A stretch of DNA of 64,000 bases. Origin: a virus. The notes under the pieces are model-generated. The model was not told the DNA's origin. It was given only the letters and a program-made list of their open reading frames with translations, and ran no database searches. The position numbers were made by a program, and so were the translations under genes. Positions 15,857 through 23,006 of this stretch are shown in pieces (position 1 is the stretch's first letter; every line of letters begins with the position of its first letter). Location: IMG/VR virus record IMGVR_UViG_3300008451_000421, positions 1-64,000 of that record; one strand, given 5' to 3'.

Positions 15857-16438
15857 ATGAGCAAACTGAATATCCAGCATATCCGCAACCGGATCGTTAA
15901 CATCCACGCCCGCAACGTTGCCGCCGGCTGGTGGACCGATCCCGAGACCCGCGAGAGCCTGAAGGGTAAGCGGCCGGCGCTGCAACTGCTGGCACTGGTC
16001 CACAGCGAGGTCAGCGAGGGCCTCGAGGGTCTGCGCAAGAACCTGATGGACGACAAGATTCCGACGCGGCCCATGATCGAGGTCGAACTGGCCGACGCGG
16101 AAATCCGCACCTACGACTTCATGGGCGGCTTCGACCTGGAGCCTGTGATGGACACCGGCTACTGCGGCAGGGAGTTCCACCAGCTCAATCTTGTGTCTTC
16201 ACCGGCCGAGGCCCTGGGGCTGCTGCACATCGTGATTGGCAACGCCTCGATCGAGATGATCGAAGGCAATCCCGAAGCCGGCAATGCCGCGACGATGATC
16301 ATCGTGTTCATCCACGCCATCGGCGACAAGTTCGGCTACGACATCGACGGGGCCCGCGAGGAGAAACTGGCCTACAACCTGACCCGCGAGGACCACAAGA
16401 TCGAGAACCGGGTAAAGGCCGGCGGGAAGGTGATCTGA
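15857..16438 (+). CDS. MazG-like nucleoside triphosphate pyrophosphohydrolase
   Basis: 193 aa from ATG 15857. The all-alpha NTP-PPase signature is visible: LVHSEVSEGLEGLRK around residues 51-65 (the first metal-binding ExxE/E pair) and VELADAEIRTYDFMG around 82-96 (ExxD). MazG-like enzymes hydrolyse noncanonical or alarmone-related NTPs in the cytoplasm; phage versions may adjust nucleotide pools. It is first in its operon, behind an operator-controlled promoter. Confidence 0.8.
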   Translation: MSKLNIQHIRNRIVNIHARNVAAGWWTDPETRESLKGKRPALQLLALVHSEVSEGLEGLRKNLMDDKIPTRPMIEVELADAEIRTYDFMGGFDLEPVMDTGYCGREFHQLNLVSSPAEALGLLHIVIGNASIEMIEGNPEAGNAATMIIVFIHAIGDKFGYDIDGAREEKLAYNLTREDHKIENRVKAGGKVI

Positions 16439-16707
16439 TGACCGAGAAGCTCACCATCACAATCACCGGGCCGCAAGGCTCGGGCAAGACCCGCTGGGCG
16501 GAAGCCATTCGGGCCATGAGCGCCTCTAACGGCGACCTACCTAACCCGGTCATCGTTGACCCAGAGTCCGCTGCCACTGGTCGTCAATTCGAGCCTCGTC
16601 GGGACCACGACCTCGTTGAGCGCATGATGATCTTGGTCGGCGGGTCGGCCGCCGCCAAATTGCGCTGGCACGCCCGGCAACTGGCTAGTCGGCGAGGTCG
16701 CACATGA
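16438..16707 (+). CDS. Small P-loop protein
   Basis: 89 aa, TGATG overlap with the MazG-like gene. A Walker A motif GPQGSGKT lies at residues 11-18 in a beta-loop-alpha context. No clear Walker B, and the chain is far shorter than a normal P-loop kinase, so it may be a truncated NTPase or nucleotide sensor. The short C-terminus is basic. Confidence 0.65.
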   Translation: MTEKLTITITGPQGSGKTRWAEAIRAMSASNGDLPNPVIVDPESAATGRQFEPRRDHDLVERMMILVGGSAAAKLRWHARQLASRRGRT

Positions 16708-16964
16708 CCAACCCCCTCACCAGCAACGAAGCCTTTTGCAAGGTTTTTGAGGAGGAGCTTGAGGCCGTTCGAGTTCTCCTCGAAGCCCCCGAGCGCCGCG
16801 TGTTCGTCCTCGGGGTCGTCATCGACGCCACGGGCAACCGAGACGACGGCTTCCCGGTGGCCATGAGCCGGGCGGCCAGCGACAACGTCACCCGCAACGT
16901 GGCCTGCGCCTACTTGATTTCGCTGCAACGTGAGATCGACCGCGTGGAGGCGCTGCTGCGATGA
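16704..16964 (+). CDS. Small hypothetical protein
   Basis: 86 aa, ATGA overlaps at both ends. Helical N-terminus (FEEELEAVRVLLEAPERR) and a central beta segment (VFVLGVVIDATG). No family recognised. Confidence 0.55.
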   Translation: MTNPLTSNEAFCKVFEEELEAVRVLLEAPERRVFVLGVVIDATGNRDDGFPVAMSRAASDNVTRNVACAYLISLQREIDRVEALLR

Positions 16965-17152
16965 CCGACACCTACACCCCGGGCCTCGGCTGCGGCTGCC
17001 CGCGCTGCCGTGAGCCCCTGCCGACCTTCGAGCCCATGGGTCCCGCTGAGGCCGCGGCCAAGCAGGCCCAGTACGAGCAGGATCGCCGGGACTTCCAGAT
17101 CGCCAACGGCCGGACGATGTCGCAGCTCGGGCGTGGAGGGAAGGCGGGATGA
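16961..17152 (+). CDS. Small Cys-containing protein
   Basis: 63 aa, ATGA overlaps. The N-terminal GCGCPRCREPLP gives a CxCxxC cluster that could bind one metal with another partner. The rest is a helical, Gln/Arg-rich tail. The gene end GGGAAGGCGGGATGA is repeated at the end of the next gene. Confidence 0.55.
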   Translation: MTDTYTPGLGCGCPRCREPLPTFEPMGPAEAAAKQAQYEQDRRDFQIANGRTMSQLGRGGKAG

Positions 17153-17394
17153 CGCACGCCCACGAAAAGAGAACCGCCGTTGTCCGCATCCGTCGCGACC
17201 TTGGCCGGGACGTGAGGTCAGAAGCCGAAGAGCTTGAAGGTCAAACGATCGAGGTTCAGGCCGCGTGGATTATGGAGGGCAGCGACCCCTACCCGGGCGA
17301 ATGGGCGTGGATGACGCCGCGTGATTGTCCGATCACATGGATGGCCGAAGGCGACCTTGAGTTCACCTCCGAGACTGAGGGGAAGGCGGGATGA
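17149..17394 (+). CDS. Small hypothetical protein
   Basis: 81 aa, ATGA overlaps. Beta-type N-terminus (TAVVRIRRDLG) and several Trp residues (EWAWMTPRDCPITWMAEG). It ends EGKAG through the same 3' junction sequence as the preceding gene. Function unknown. Confidence 0.55.
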   Translation: MTHAHEKRTAVVRIRRDLGRDVRSEAEELEGQTIEVQAAWIMEGSDPYPGEWAWMTPRDCPITWMAEGDLEFTSETEGKAG

Positions 17395-17582
17395 TGTGCC
17401 CGGAGTGTCGGGAGAAGACGCGCGTCTACAACACGATCCCGCAGAACCCCACGCCTGGCGACAACCATCGCTTCTACCTCTCGATTCCCGAGGGTATCGT
17501 TCGCCAGCGGCGCTGCGCCCAGGGCCACACCTTTCGGACAGTCGAGGTGCCCCAGGCTCTCTATGACGAGATCTCACCATGA
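17391..17582 (+). CDS. NrdR-type zinc-ribbon small protein
   Basis: 63 aa. CPEC at residues 3-6, then RRCAQGHTF near residue 41, gives the C-x2-C ... C-x2-H/GHxF pattern of the NrdR N-terminal zinc ribbon. The ATP-cone domain of true NrdR is absent. It may be a small nucleic-acid or protein adaptor. ATGA overlaps on both sides. Confidence 0.6.
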   Translation: MMCPECREKTRVYNTIPQNPTPGDNHRFYLSIPEGIVRQRRCAQGHTFRTVEVPQALYDEISP

Positions 17583-17824
17583 CCCGGGTCACCAGCGTCA
17601 ACGATGTCCGCGTCCTTGAGACGTCCGAGCCTGAGGGCTTCGGTTGGGGGCGCATGGGTGACAACAAGCGCGTCACGTCACGCGCGATCCTGTTCGACTA
17701 CCATGGCCGCGAGCTGTGGATCGCCAAGAAGAACCTGGTGATCGCGGGCGGCTACTACTGGGCAAAAACGTGGGCGATCGAGTCCGCGAAAGCATGGGCC
17801 GATGGTCAGAAGGACACACAATGA
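17579..17824 (+). CDS. Small hypothetical protein
   Basis: 81 aa with ATGA overlaps. Beta-rich core (AILFDYHGRELWIAKKNLVI) followed by an aromatic helix (YYWAKTWAIESAKAWADGQ). Function unknown. Confidence 0.55.
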   Translation: MTRVTSVNDVRVLETSEPEGFGWGRMGDNKRVTSRAILFDYHGRELWIAKKNLVIAGGYYWAKTWAIESAKAWADGQKDTQ

Positions 17825-18216
17825 GCGACGCACTCAGCCAGCAACATGGCGGAACGCACTACAAGAAGCTCAAGATCCAACCGGTCGAGTTCGCGATACG
17901 CAACCGCTGGGACTTCCCGCTCGGCTCGAGCCTCAAGTACCTGACTCGTTGGCGCGACAAGGCCGGTGTGCTCGACCTTGGGAAGTGTAAGCACTTCATC
18001 GAACTGCGCGAGGCTGTGATGCCCGAGCAGCCGTGGCCGAGCGTCCTCCGCTTTGAGATCGCCATGGAAACCTACATCGACGCCAACGGCATCCCCAGCG
18101 GCCCGGAAGCCGCCGCTCACTTGGCACTGGAGTCCTACGCCTTCCGGCCGTCCGACAGCCACCGCGACGTCTTGTTCGCCATCATCGACCAAATCATTTC
18201 TGCCGAAAGCGCTTGA
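17821..18216 (+). CDS. DUF3310 family protein
   Basis: 131 aa from ATG 17821 (ATGA overlap; the longer frame lies inside the preceding gene). The first 70 residues carry the DUF3310 pattern: GGTHYKKLKIQPVEFAIRN, then GSSLKYLTRWRDKAGVLDL, ending KHFIEL. This family is frequent in phages, alone or fused to nucleotide kinases, and is thought to act in nucleotide metabolism. The C-terminal half is helical. Last gene of the MazG-led operon, consistent with that role. Confidence 0.75.
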   Translation: MSDALSQQHGGTHYKKLKIQPVEFAIRNRWDFPLGSSLKYLTRWRDKAGVLDLGKCKHFIELREAVMPEQPWPSVLRFEIAMETYIDANGIPSGPEAAAHLALESYAFRPSDSHRDVLFAIIDQIISAESA

Positions 18217-18230
18217 CCGCGAATCGCCTT

Positions 18231-18245
18231 TCAACATAGTGTTGA
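18231..18245. promoter_or_regulatory. Operator TCAACATAGTGTTGA
   Basis: Near-perfect inverted repeat in the gap before the regulator operon. The -35-like TTGAGA would put a -10 on top of the start codon, so the promoter is not clear. A GAATC (GANTC) lies just upstream at 18221-18225. Confidence 0.6.
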
Positions 18246-18270
18246 GACATCAACAAACGGAGAGACCTCT

Positions 18271-18555
18271 ATGATCGTGAACGCAGTGGCTGCCATGGGT
18301 GCCGCAATGCTCGGCAGCGTCGGTACGCCCCGGGCCCGCACCGGCTACACCGCCCCCCCTATCCTGCGCGACAACGTTGCCCACAAGGAGGCTGCCGAGC
18401 GCGAGCGTGCCCGCAAGGCCCACAAGCGCACCATCGCGGCTGCCAACAGCCAGGCCAACTACCACCCGATCGCCCGGGCCGCTGCCGCCGCCAGCGCCGA
18501 CACCCTCGTCAAGCCGAAGCGCGTCCGCAAGCCGGCCGCCACGAAGGCCGCGTGA
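18271..18555 (+). CDS. Small Ala/Arg-rich basic protein
   Basis: 94 aa from ATG 18271 with GGAGAG at 18259-18264. Hydrophobic start, then a highly basic Ala-rich chain (AAERERARKAHKRTIAAAN; end KPKRVRKPAATKAA) like a histone-tail or other DNA-binding tail. First gene of the operon that encodes the GapR- and GcrA-like proteins, so DNA binding is plausible but inferred. Confidence 0.6.
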   Translation: MIVNAVAAMGAAMLGSVGTPRARTGYTAPPILRDNVAHKEAAERERARKAHKRTIAAANSQANYHPIARAAAAASADTLVKPKRVRKPAATKAA

Positions 18556-18755
18556 CCGTGACGCCGTTCAAGAAGTTCCTGCTCAACCAGCAATTCAGCG
18601 GCCTGACGCTGTTGCAGCTTGTGCCGCCGACCAAGGAGCCAACGGGAGCCGAGGACGCTGACGGGTTTATCGGCAACATCATTGGCTACGACCTCGGTAG
18701 TTCGCCAGTGCGCCTTGAGCAGGCCCAAACCAACATGGAGCCAACCAATGGCTGA
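18552..18755 (+). CDS. Small hypothetical protein
   Basis: 67 aa, GTG start in a GTGA overlap. Starts TPFKKFLLNQQFSGLTLLQL; the end overlaps the GapR-like gene by 8 bases. Function unknown. Confidence 0.5.
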   Translation: MTVTPFKKFLLNQQFSGLTLLQLVPPTKEPTGAEDADGFIGNIIGYDLGSSPVRLEQAQTNMEPTNG

Positions 18756-19029
18756 CGAAGACGACCTCTATGGTCACAACAGCGGCGACGTCCTCAACTC
18801 AACTGCCCAAGGTCAACTCAAGTCGATCATTGACCGGGTGGAACGTCTCGAAGTCGAGAAGGCCGAGGTCGCCGAGCAAGTGAAAGAAGTAATGCAGGAG
18901 GCAAAGTCAAATGGCTTTGACACCAAGATCATCCGCAAGGTGATCCGCATCCGCAAACTTGATCGCGCCAAGCGGCAAGAAGAAGATGCTCTGATGGACC
19001 TGTATCTCCACGCCATCGGTGAAATCTGA
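18748..19029 (+). CDS. GapR-like (DUF2312) nucleoid-associated protein
   Basis: 93 aa from ATG 18748. The whole chain fits DUF2312: QLKSIIDRVERLEVEKAEV (first coiled-coil helix), then EAKSNGFDTKIIRKVIRIRK and a final helix ending LYLHAIGEI. GapR of Caulobacter binds over-twisted AT-rich DNA ahead of forks and polymerases and stimulates topoisomerases. A phage copy could organise phage DNA or compete with the host protein. The longer in-frame reading from 18619 lies inside the preceding gene. Followed by other regulators in the same operon. Confidence 0.85.
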   Translation: MADEDDLYGHNSGDVLNSTAQGQLKSIIDRVERLEVEKAEVAEQVKEVMQEAKSNGFDTKIIRKVIRIRKLDRAKRQEEDALMDLYLHAIGEI

Positions 19030-19124
19030 TGTGGCGGCCCAACTACCGGCGTATCGCGGTGATGATCGTGAACTTGGGTGCTTGGGTCGCAATCTTCCAC
19101 CTCGCAAAGGTTCTCATGCGATGA
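19029..19124 (+). CDS. Tiny single-span membrane protein, 31 aa
   Basis: TGATG overlap with the GapR-like stop and ATGA overlap with the next gene at 19121. Basic start MWRPNYRRI followed by a hydrophobic helix (AVMIVNLGAWVAIFHLA). Third tiny membrane protein of this build in the genome. Confidence 0.5.
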   Translation: MWRPNYRRIAVMIVNLGAWVAIFHLAKVLMR

Positions 19125-19372
19125 CCCTGAAAGAGCGCGCCAGCGCCGCCCTGCTGACCTCGCTGGGCAAGATGGCAAAAGCTGCGGCTGACCGGCGGCT
19201 CGATCGCTCGGCAGCCACCCTGGGCAAGATCGGCCCGATGGTCCCGTCCAACCCCCGCCGGATCGCGCTCGAAGACCGGGCCATCCGCGACCTCGACGAG
19301 TCGCTGAAGCTGCAGGATGCATCTCGCCAGGCTTTCGCAGCCGCCAGTCTCATTCGAGGTGGTGGGCTGTGA
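19121..19372 (+). CDS. Small basic hypothetical protein
   Basis: 83 aa from ATG 19121 (ATGA overlap). Lys/Arg-rich helical N-terminus (TLKERASAALLTSLGKMAK) and a charged middle. No membrane segment. Function unknown. Confidence 0.55.
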   Translation: MTLKERASAALLTSLGKMAKAAADRRLDRSAATLGKIGPMVPSNPRRIALEDRAIRDLDESLKLQDASRQAFAAASLIRGGGL

Positions 19373-19767
19373 GTTGTCCCTGCTGCACCGAGAAGGCCGA
19401 GCTGCGCAACCGGATCAGAAACTTGGAGGCCACCGTCCGGTCTCTGAGCCGCAACGATGACCTCGACCCCCTGATGGCCATCCGCCAAGGGCTTCAACTG
19501 TCCGAGGCTCAGGGCCTCGTGCTGCTGACGCTGTTCTATGCCACGGGCTTCGTGACGTCCCTCGAACTGGACGCCGTGCTGCCGGTGAACACGAACGTCG
19601 CAAACCGCACGGACAACGAGCACCGGACGCTCCAGGTCGTCGCCCAAAACGTCAAACGCATCCGCGCCCGGCTGGGTTACGAGGCGATCGAGAGCCGGTT
19701 GAAGCTGGGCTATCGCATCACCGACGCCACCCGCGCCCGGATCAACAATCTGCTGAGGAAGCCATGA
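19369..19767 (+). CDS. Winged-helix (OmpR/CtrA-type) DNA-binding protein with N-terminal CxxC
   Basis: 132 aa, GTG start in a GTGA overlap. Starts SCPCCTEKAELRNRIRNLE (possible metal site plus short coiled coil). Residues 45-125 resemble the Trans_reg_C winged helix: LSEAQGLVLLTLFYATG, a recognition-helix region VAQNVKRIRARLG, and the C-terminal hairpin LKLGYRITDATRARI. No receiver domain is present, so it cannot be phosphorylated like CtrA. Probably a transcription regulator; targets unknown. Confidence 0.65.
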   Translation: MSCPCCTEKAELRNRIRNLEATVRSLSRNDDLDPLMAIRQGLQLSEAQGLVLLTLFYATGFVTSLELDAVLPVNTNVANRTDNEHRTLQVVAQNVKRIRARLGYEAIESRLKLGYRITDATRARINNLLRKP

Positions 19768-20069
19768 GTTCGCCACTCGGCCCTTGGGGCGACGAGGGTC
19801 GCACGGAAGAGTTGCTGAGCCTGTGGAAAGCCGGCAAGTCCGGCGGAAAGATCGCGCAGATGATGGGGCTGACCCGTAGCAGCGTGATGGGGAAGCTCAA
19901 TCGCCTCGGCGTCCTGAATGCCGATAGGGCCGTGGTCGACCGCTTCCCGCCGAACACCAAGGTGCAGGGTAAAAACAAGAGCCCCAAAACCTGGTCAGAC
20001 CAAGCGCTCACCGAGACGTGGGCCGAAAGAAAGAAACGGAGAGCCAATGAGCAACGACATCAACGCTGA
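19764..20069 (+). CDS. GcrA-like cell-cycle regulator
   Basis: 101 aa, ATGA overlap. The N-terminal 50 residues match the GcrA DNA-binding head: WGDEGRTEELLSLWKAGKSG, then KIAQMMGLTRSSVMGKLNRL with the GK-x-RLG ending of the recognition helix. Host GcrA (about 170 aa) binds sigma-70 and activates promoters with methylated GANTC. The sigma-binding C-terminal region is replaced by a short basic tail, so this version may bind DNA without recruiting sigma. Next to a DNA methyltransferase two genes on. Confidence 0.8.
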   Translation: MSSPLGPWGDEGRTEELLSLWKAGKSGGKIAQMMGLTRSSVMGKLNRLGVLNADRAVVDRFPPNTKVQGKNKSPKTWSDQALTETWAERKKRRANEQRHQR

Positions 20070-20529
20070 CGTGCCCGACCTGCTGCGGCAGATCCGGGAA
20101 GGCGGTTTCAAGATCAACAACCTCTTCCACAGGGTCGACGGCATGAGCCAGTGCAATCTGCGCGCTGTGAACGTACCCATGACCTTCGCGTTCGCCTACG
20201 GACCCTGCTTCTCGGATGCGCTGCGCAATGCCCTGGAGAAGGCTCGGAAGGGCATCGTCGCGCCGGTCTCGACGTTCGGTGACGACGCCCGCGATCCCCG
20301 GCAGATCGGCGGCACCAAGGAGGTGACGCGCCCCATCCACCCGGGTGAGCTGCTGCCGGGCCAGGAAGGCACCGTACCGACCGATCCGAACTTCGCTGCG
20401 CCCGAGGCACCAGCCAAGACCAAGCGGGGCTCGAAGGTCGCCCCGAAGCCCGTCGAGCCCGAGGATGACGACGACATGCTCGGTGCTCCCGTAGCGGCCG
20501 ACGACGATGACGACGATCTGCTCGGATGA
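20047..20529 (+). CDS. Hypothetical protein with acidic DDDLLG tail
   Basis: 160 aa from ATG 20047, overlapping the GcrA-like gene by 23 bases; longer readings lie inside that gene. An alpha/beta head of about 75 residues (PDLLRQIREGGFKINNLFH onward) is followed by a Pro/Lys linker. It ends in a doubled acidic tag: EDDDDMLG then DDDDDDLLG at the very C-terminus. The same tag ends the next two proteins. Head function unknown. Confidence 0.65.
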   Translation: MSNDINADVPDLLRQIREGGFKINNLFHRVDGMSQCNLRAVNVPMTFAFAYGPCFSDALRNALEKARKGIVAPVSTFGDDARDPRQIGGTKEVTRPIHPGELLPGQEGTVPTDPNFAAPEAPAKTKRGSKVAPKPVEPEDDDDMLGAPVAADDDDDDLLG

Positions 20530-20798
20530 CCACGCCGTTCGAGGACTTCTTTGCCGGCGAGTTCCAGCGCCGCCTGCAGACCGTCAAGGGTGAGCCCGGG
20601 CTGTTCTCGAACGGCGGGCGGCTCGAGGACGCAAGCTGGGACCGCAAGGCGGCCTACCTGCTGTGGGTGAAGCTGAACCCCATCAGAGGGCCGCTGTCGC
20701 CCCGGGCGCTGTCGATTGCGGCGACTCTCGAAGATGAAGACGACGACCTCCTGGGCGGCCCGGCCGTCGATGACGATGAAGAAGACCTTCTCGGATGA
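20526..20798 (+). CDS. Small hypothetical protein with acidic DDDLLG tail
   Basis: 90 aa, ATGA overlaps on both sides. The head starts TTPFEDFFAGEFQRRLQ and includes DRKAAYLLWVKLNPI. The end carries two acidic tags, EDEDDDLLG and DDDEEDLLG, the second exactly C-terminal. Function unknown. Confidence 0.65.
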   Translation: MTTPFEDFFAGEFQRRLQTVKGEPGLFSNGGRLEDASWDRKAAYLLWVKLNPIRGPLSPRALSIAATLEDEDDDLLGGPAVDDDEEDLLG

Positions 20799-21481
20799 CT
20801 CTGATTGATAGCGGCCCGTTCGCCGGCCTGCAAAAGAACGGCTACGGACTGATCGAGGCCGACCCGGCGTGGGGGTGGACCAGCTTTGCCGGCAAGGCCA
20901 GCGCGCCGCACCGCACCGAGGTTGCGCCCTACGAGGTCATGACGATCGACGAGTTGCGGGCCCTGCCCGTGGCCGACCTGGCTGCCAAGGACTGCCTGCT
21001 GAACATGTGGGTGATCGGCAGCCACCTCGACCAGGCCATCGAACTTGGCAAGCACTGGGGCTTCACGTTCAAGAGCGACGGGTTTGTCTGGGTGAAGACC
21101 GGCAAGCACGACCCGAACGTCCGGCCGATTGGTATGGGGAAGTGGGTTCGCAAGCAGGTCGAATACAGCTTGCTGTTCTCTCGCGGCAAACCCTCACGCC
21201 TGGAGGCTGGCGTCCGCCAACTCATGGAGACCGGGGACAACGTCATCTACGCCCCGAAGCGCGAGCATAGCCGCAAGCCCGACGAGCGGATCGAACGACT
21301 CGAGCGGCTTGCTGCCGGCCCCTACCTCGAGATGTTCGCCCGCCAGCAGCGGCCCGGGTGGTCGTCGTGGGGCAACCAGGTGAACCACTTCAATCCGCTG
21401 ACTCAGCAACCACTGCCTGATGAAATTATGGACCTGTTGGGCAACATTTGTGCAGACGAATATGAAGACTTGTTAGGGTGA
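20795..21481 (+). CDS. MT-A70 family DNA adenine methyltransferase
   Basis: 228 aa, ATGA overlap. Motif IV reads DPAW (residues about 21-24, EADPAWGW) instead of the usual DPPW. The family core follows: LLNMWVIGSHLDQAIELG, the EYSLLFSRGKP strand, then KREHSRKPDERIERLERL and YLEMFARQQRPGWSSWGNQ. These are the MT-A70 SAM-binding and catalytic signatures for N6-adenine methylation. The C-terminus is an acidic DEYEDLLG tag. Likely role: protection against host restriction or marking of GcrA-type promoters; the target site cannot be read from sequence. Confidence 0.85.
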   Translation: MTLIDSGPFAGLQKNGYGLIEADPAWGWTSFAGKASAPHRTEVAPYEVMTIDELRALPVADLAAKDCLLNMWVIGSHLDQAIELGKHWGFTFKSDGFVWVKTGKHDPNVRPIGMGKWVRKQVEYSLLFSRGKPSRLEAGVRQLMETGDNVIYAPKREHSRKPDERIERLERLAAGPYLEMFARQQRPGWSSWGNQVNHFNPLTQQPLPDEIMDLLGNICADEYEDLLG

Positions 21482-21502
21482 TCTTTGATTAACGCTACCC
21501 AT

Positions 21503-21537
21503 AGCCTCGTATTGCGAAACCGTAATGCGAGGCTTTA
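21503..21537 (+). terminator. Hairpin after the methyltransferase gene
   Basis: AGCCTCG (21503-21509) pairs with CGAGGCT (21528-21534), with additional ATT/AAT pairing inside. Only TTTAGC follows, so a weak intrinsic terminator. The remaining 21538-21631 shows nothing else clear. Confidence 0.5.
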
Positions 21538-21631
21538 GCTTGTCAGCAGGCAAAGAGATCCGATCCAATAACAAAAGATGCCCGTGCCATAACTGATCTC
21601 GCTGGGCAGCTTAAACCTGACAAGAGATACT

Positions 21632-21928
21632 ATGTCCCCCACAAATCTCAGGACTATTCTGCTCGAACTTCCGTTTGTCTCAATACTGGACCACCCGCAA
21701 GCCAACGGGATGCACATGGACTTGTGGTCGGTGACGCCCGTAGGGGACTGGGCAGCCAACAATGCGCTGGGCAGGATCTACGCCCGGGAGACCCTGGCCG
21801 TGATCAAAGCCACGGGCGCAGCCAATCTGCTGTCGGAGGTCGCGAAAGCCCAGATGGCCGGGCACACCGGCTCTGGACTAGAGACAGGCTTCGCGCAGTT
21901 CTTCGGCGAACTGGCCCTGAAGTCGTGA
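21632..21928 (+). CDS. Hypothetical protein, 98 aa
   Basis: ATG 21632 with an AGAGA stretch upstream. Contains FVSILDHPQANGMHMDLWSV and a helical Ala-rich second half. Its TGA (21926-21928) abuts the TAG of the convergent holin-like gene with no gap. Function unknown. Confidence 0.55.
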   Translation: MSPTNLRTILLELPFVSILDHPQANGMHMDLWSVTPVGDWAANNALGRIYARETLAVIKATGAANLLSEVAKAQMAGHTGSGLETGFAQFFGELALKS

Positions 21929-22288
21929 CTACTTCTTGAACTGAAGGGCTGCGGCGGCGGCAGCGGCCAGGGCCATCATCCACGGGAAGTTCTTCCCGGC
22001 CCATGACCAAAACGTCGCCGCACCCACCACTTTGTCCCGCTGGGACTGCAGGTCGTCGATTTGCCGCTTGGCGGTCTCGAGGTCGACCTTCAAGGCTTTC
22101 AGCCGATCGTCGTATCCGCTCATTTCCAACGCAATCACTCGCTCGCGAACGTCGTCAACCTTGTCGGTCAGCTTCTCGATCTGCCTGGTCTGGGCGGACA
22201 ACAGGTCGCTGATCTGCCTCAGTGCGTGGATCTCAGCCATCTGGACGATGTCGGGCTTGTGGTGCGGCGATGTGCTTTCGTCGGACAT
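21929..22288 (-). CDS. Coiled-coil membrane protein, possible second holin
   Basis: 119 aa. Long charged coiled coil (residues 15-85, e.g. RQIEKLTDKVDDVRERVIAL) then a C-terminal hydrophobic span (FPWMMALAAAAAAAL) and LysLys end. This build is seen in class III holins and XhlA-like hemolysins. It is the last gene of the minus-strand late operon, after the spanin genes. Holin role is an inference. Confidence 0.55.
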   Translation of the reverse strand: MSDESTSPHHKPDIVQMAEIHALRQISDLLSAQTRQIEKLTDKVDDVRERVIALEMSGYDDRLKALKVDLETAKRQIDDLQSQRDKVVGAATFWSWAGKNFPWMMALAAAAAAALQFKK

Positions 22289-22296
22289 GCGGGACT

Positions 22297-22578
22297 CTAC
22301 TTCGTGCGGCAGTTGGTGATGACGGGCTCGACCTCACCGAGGCGCGCGATCCGCTGCTCCCGGCCGGCAGCGAGAAGCTGGTAGCGATCTTCGGGTCCGG
22401 GCGCGGCCAGCAGGGCCTCTTTGGAGTCCGCGTACTTGGGCGGCGGGCCCAGGGTCTTCGGCACGCAGTCCATGGCGACCGGCACAAGGACTTCCTTCGT
22501 GATGATCACAGGCTCGGGCGGCGTGGTCGTTGCGCAGCCGGCCAGTGCCAGCGCGGCGCAGATGATGAGAAGTCTCAC
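22297..22578 (-). CDS. Rz1-like outer-membrane lipoprotein spanin
   Basis: 93 aa from GTG 22578, overlapping the Rz-like stop by 4 nt. Lipobox ALAGC with Cys15 after a short hydrophobic signal, then a Pro-rich stretch. O-spanins are attached to the outer membrane and pair with an inner-membrane Rz to fuse membranes at lysis. Order and overlap fit a separate Rz/Rz1 pair, though the mature part is longer than lambda Rz1. Confidence 0.65.
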   Translation of the reverse strand: MRLLIICAALALAGCATTTPPEPVIITKEVLVPVAMDCVPKTLGPPPKYADSKEALLAAPGPEDRYQLLAAGREQRIARLGEVEPVITNCRTK

Positions 22579-23006
22579 TTCAGGCTCTCCAGCAGGCGGG
22601 CGTCCATCTCGATCACCCGGGCGCAGGAGTCCGCGGCGGCCAGCGGGCGCAGCAGCACGCCGATCCGACGCTCGGCCGCAGCGGTGGCAGCCCGGGCGGT
22701 GATCAGGGACTTCTCGGACTCGACCAGTGCGGCCTTGCTGTCGGCGGCCAGGCGGTCAATGGCGTCGCTCTGACGGTCCAGCGAGCCGCTGCACGTCGCG
22801 AGATTGGTCGTCAGTTGCGTGTTGCGGGCCAGATAGCCGGTGCCGGGCGTGTAGACCTGGTCGTACAGCCCGGCCCGAGCATGTTCGGTGCGAGCGTGGT
22901 CGATCTTCTCGGCAACCAGGGCGCTGCCCAGTGCAATGGCCACGGCGCACGCGGCGATCGTGCCGAGTTGCCAGGCGCGGGCTTCGAGCCATGCGATCAT
23001 GCCCAT
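22575..23006 (-). CDS. Rz-like inner-membrane spanin
   Basis: 143 aa. N-terminal membrane anchor (LGTIAACAVAIALGSALVAEK, about residues 14-34) followed by a long periplasmic helical region with coiled-coil character. Overlaps the endolysin stop by 10 bases and the lipoprotein start by 4, the classic spanin position. Confidence 0.7.
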   Translation of the reverse strand: MGMIAWLEARAWQLGTIAACAVAIALGSALVAEKIDHARTEHARAGLYDQVYTPGTGYLARNTQLTTNLATCSGSLDRQSDAIDRLAADSKAALVESEKSLITARAATAAAERRIGVLLRPLAAADSCARVIEMDARLLESLK

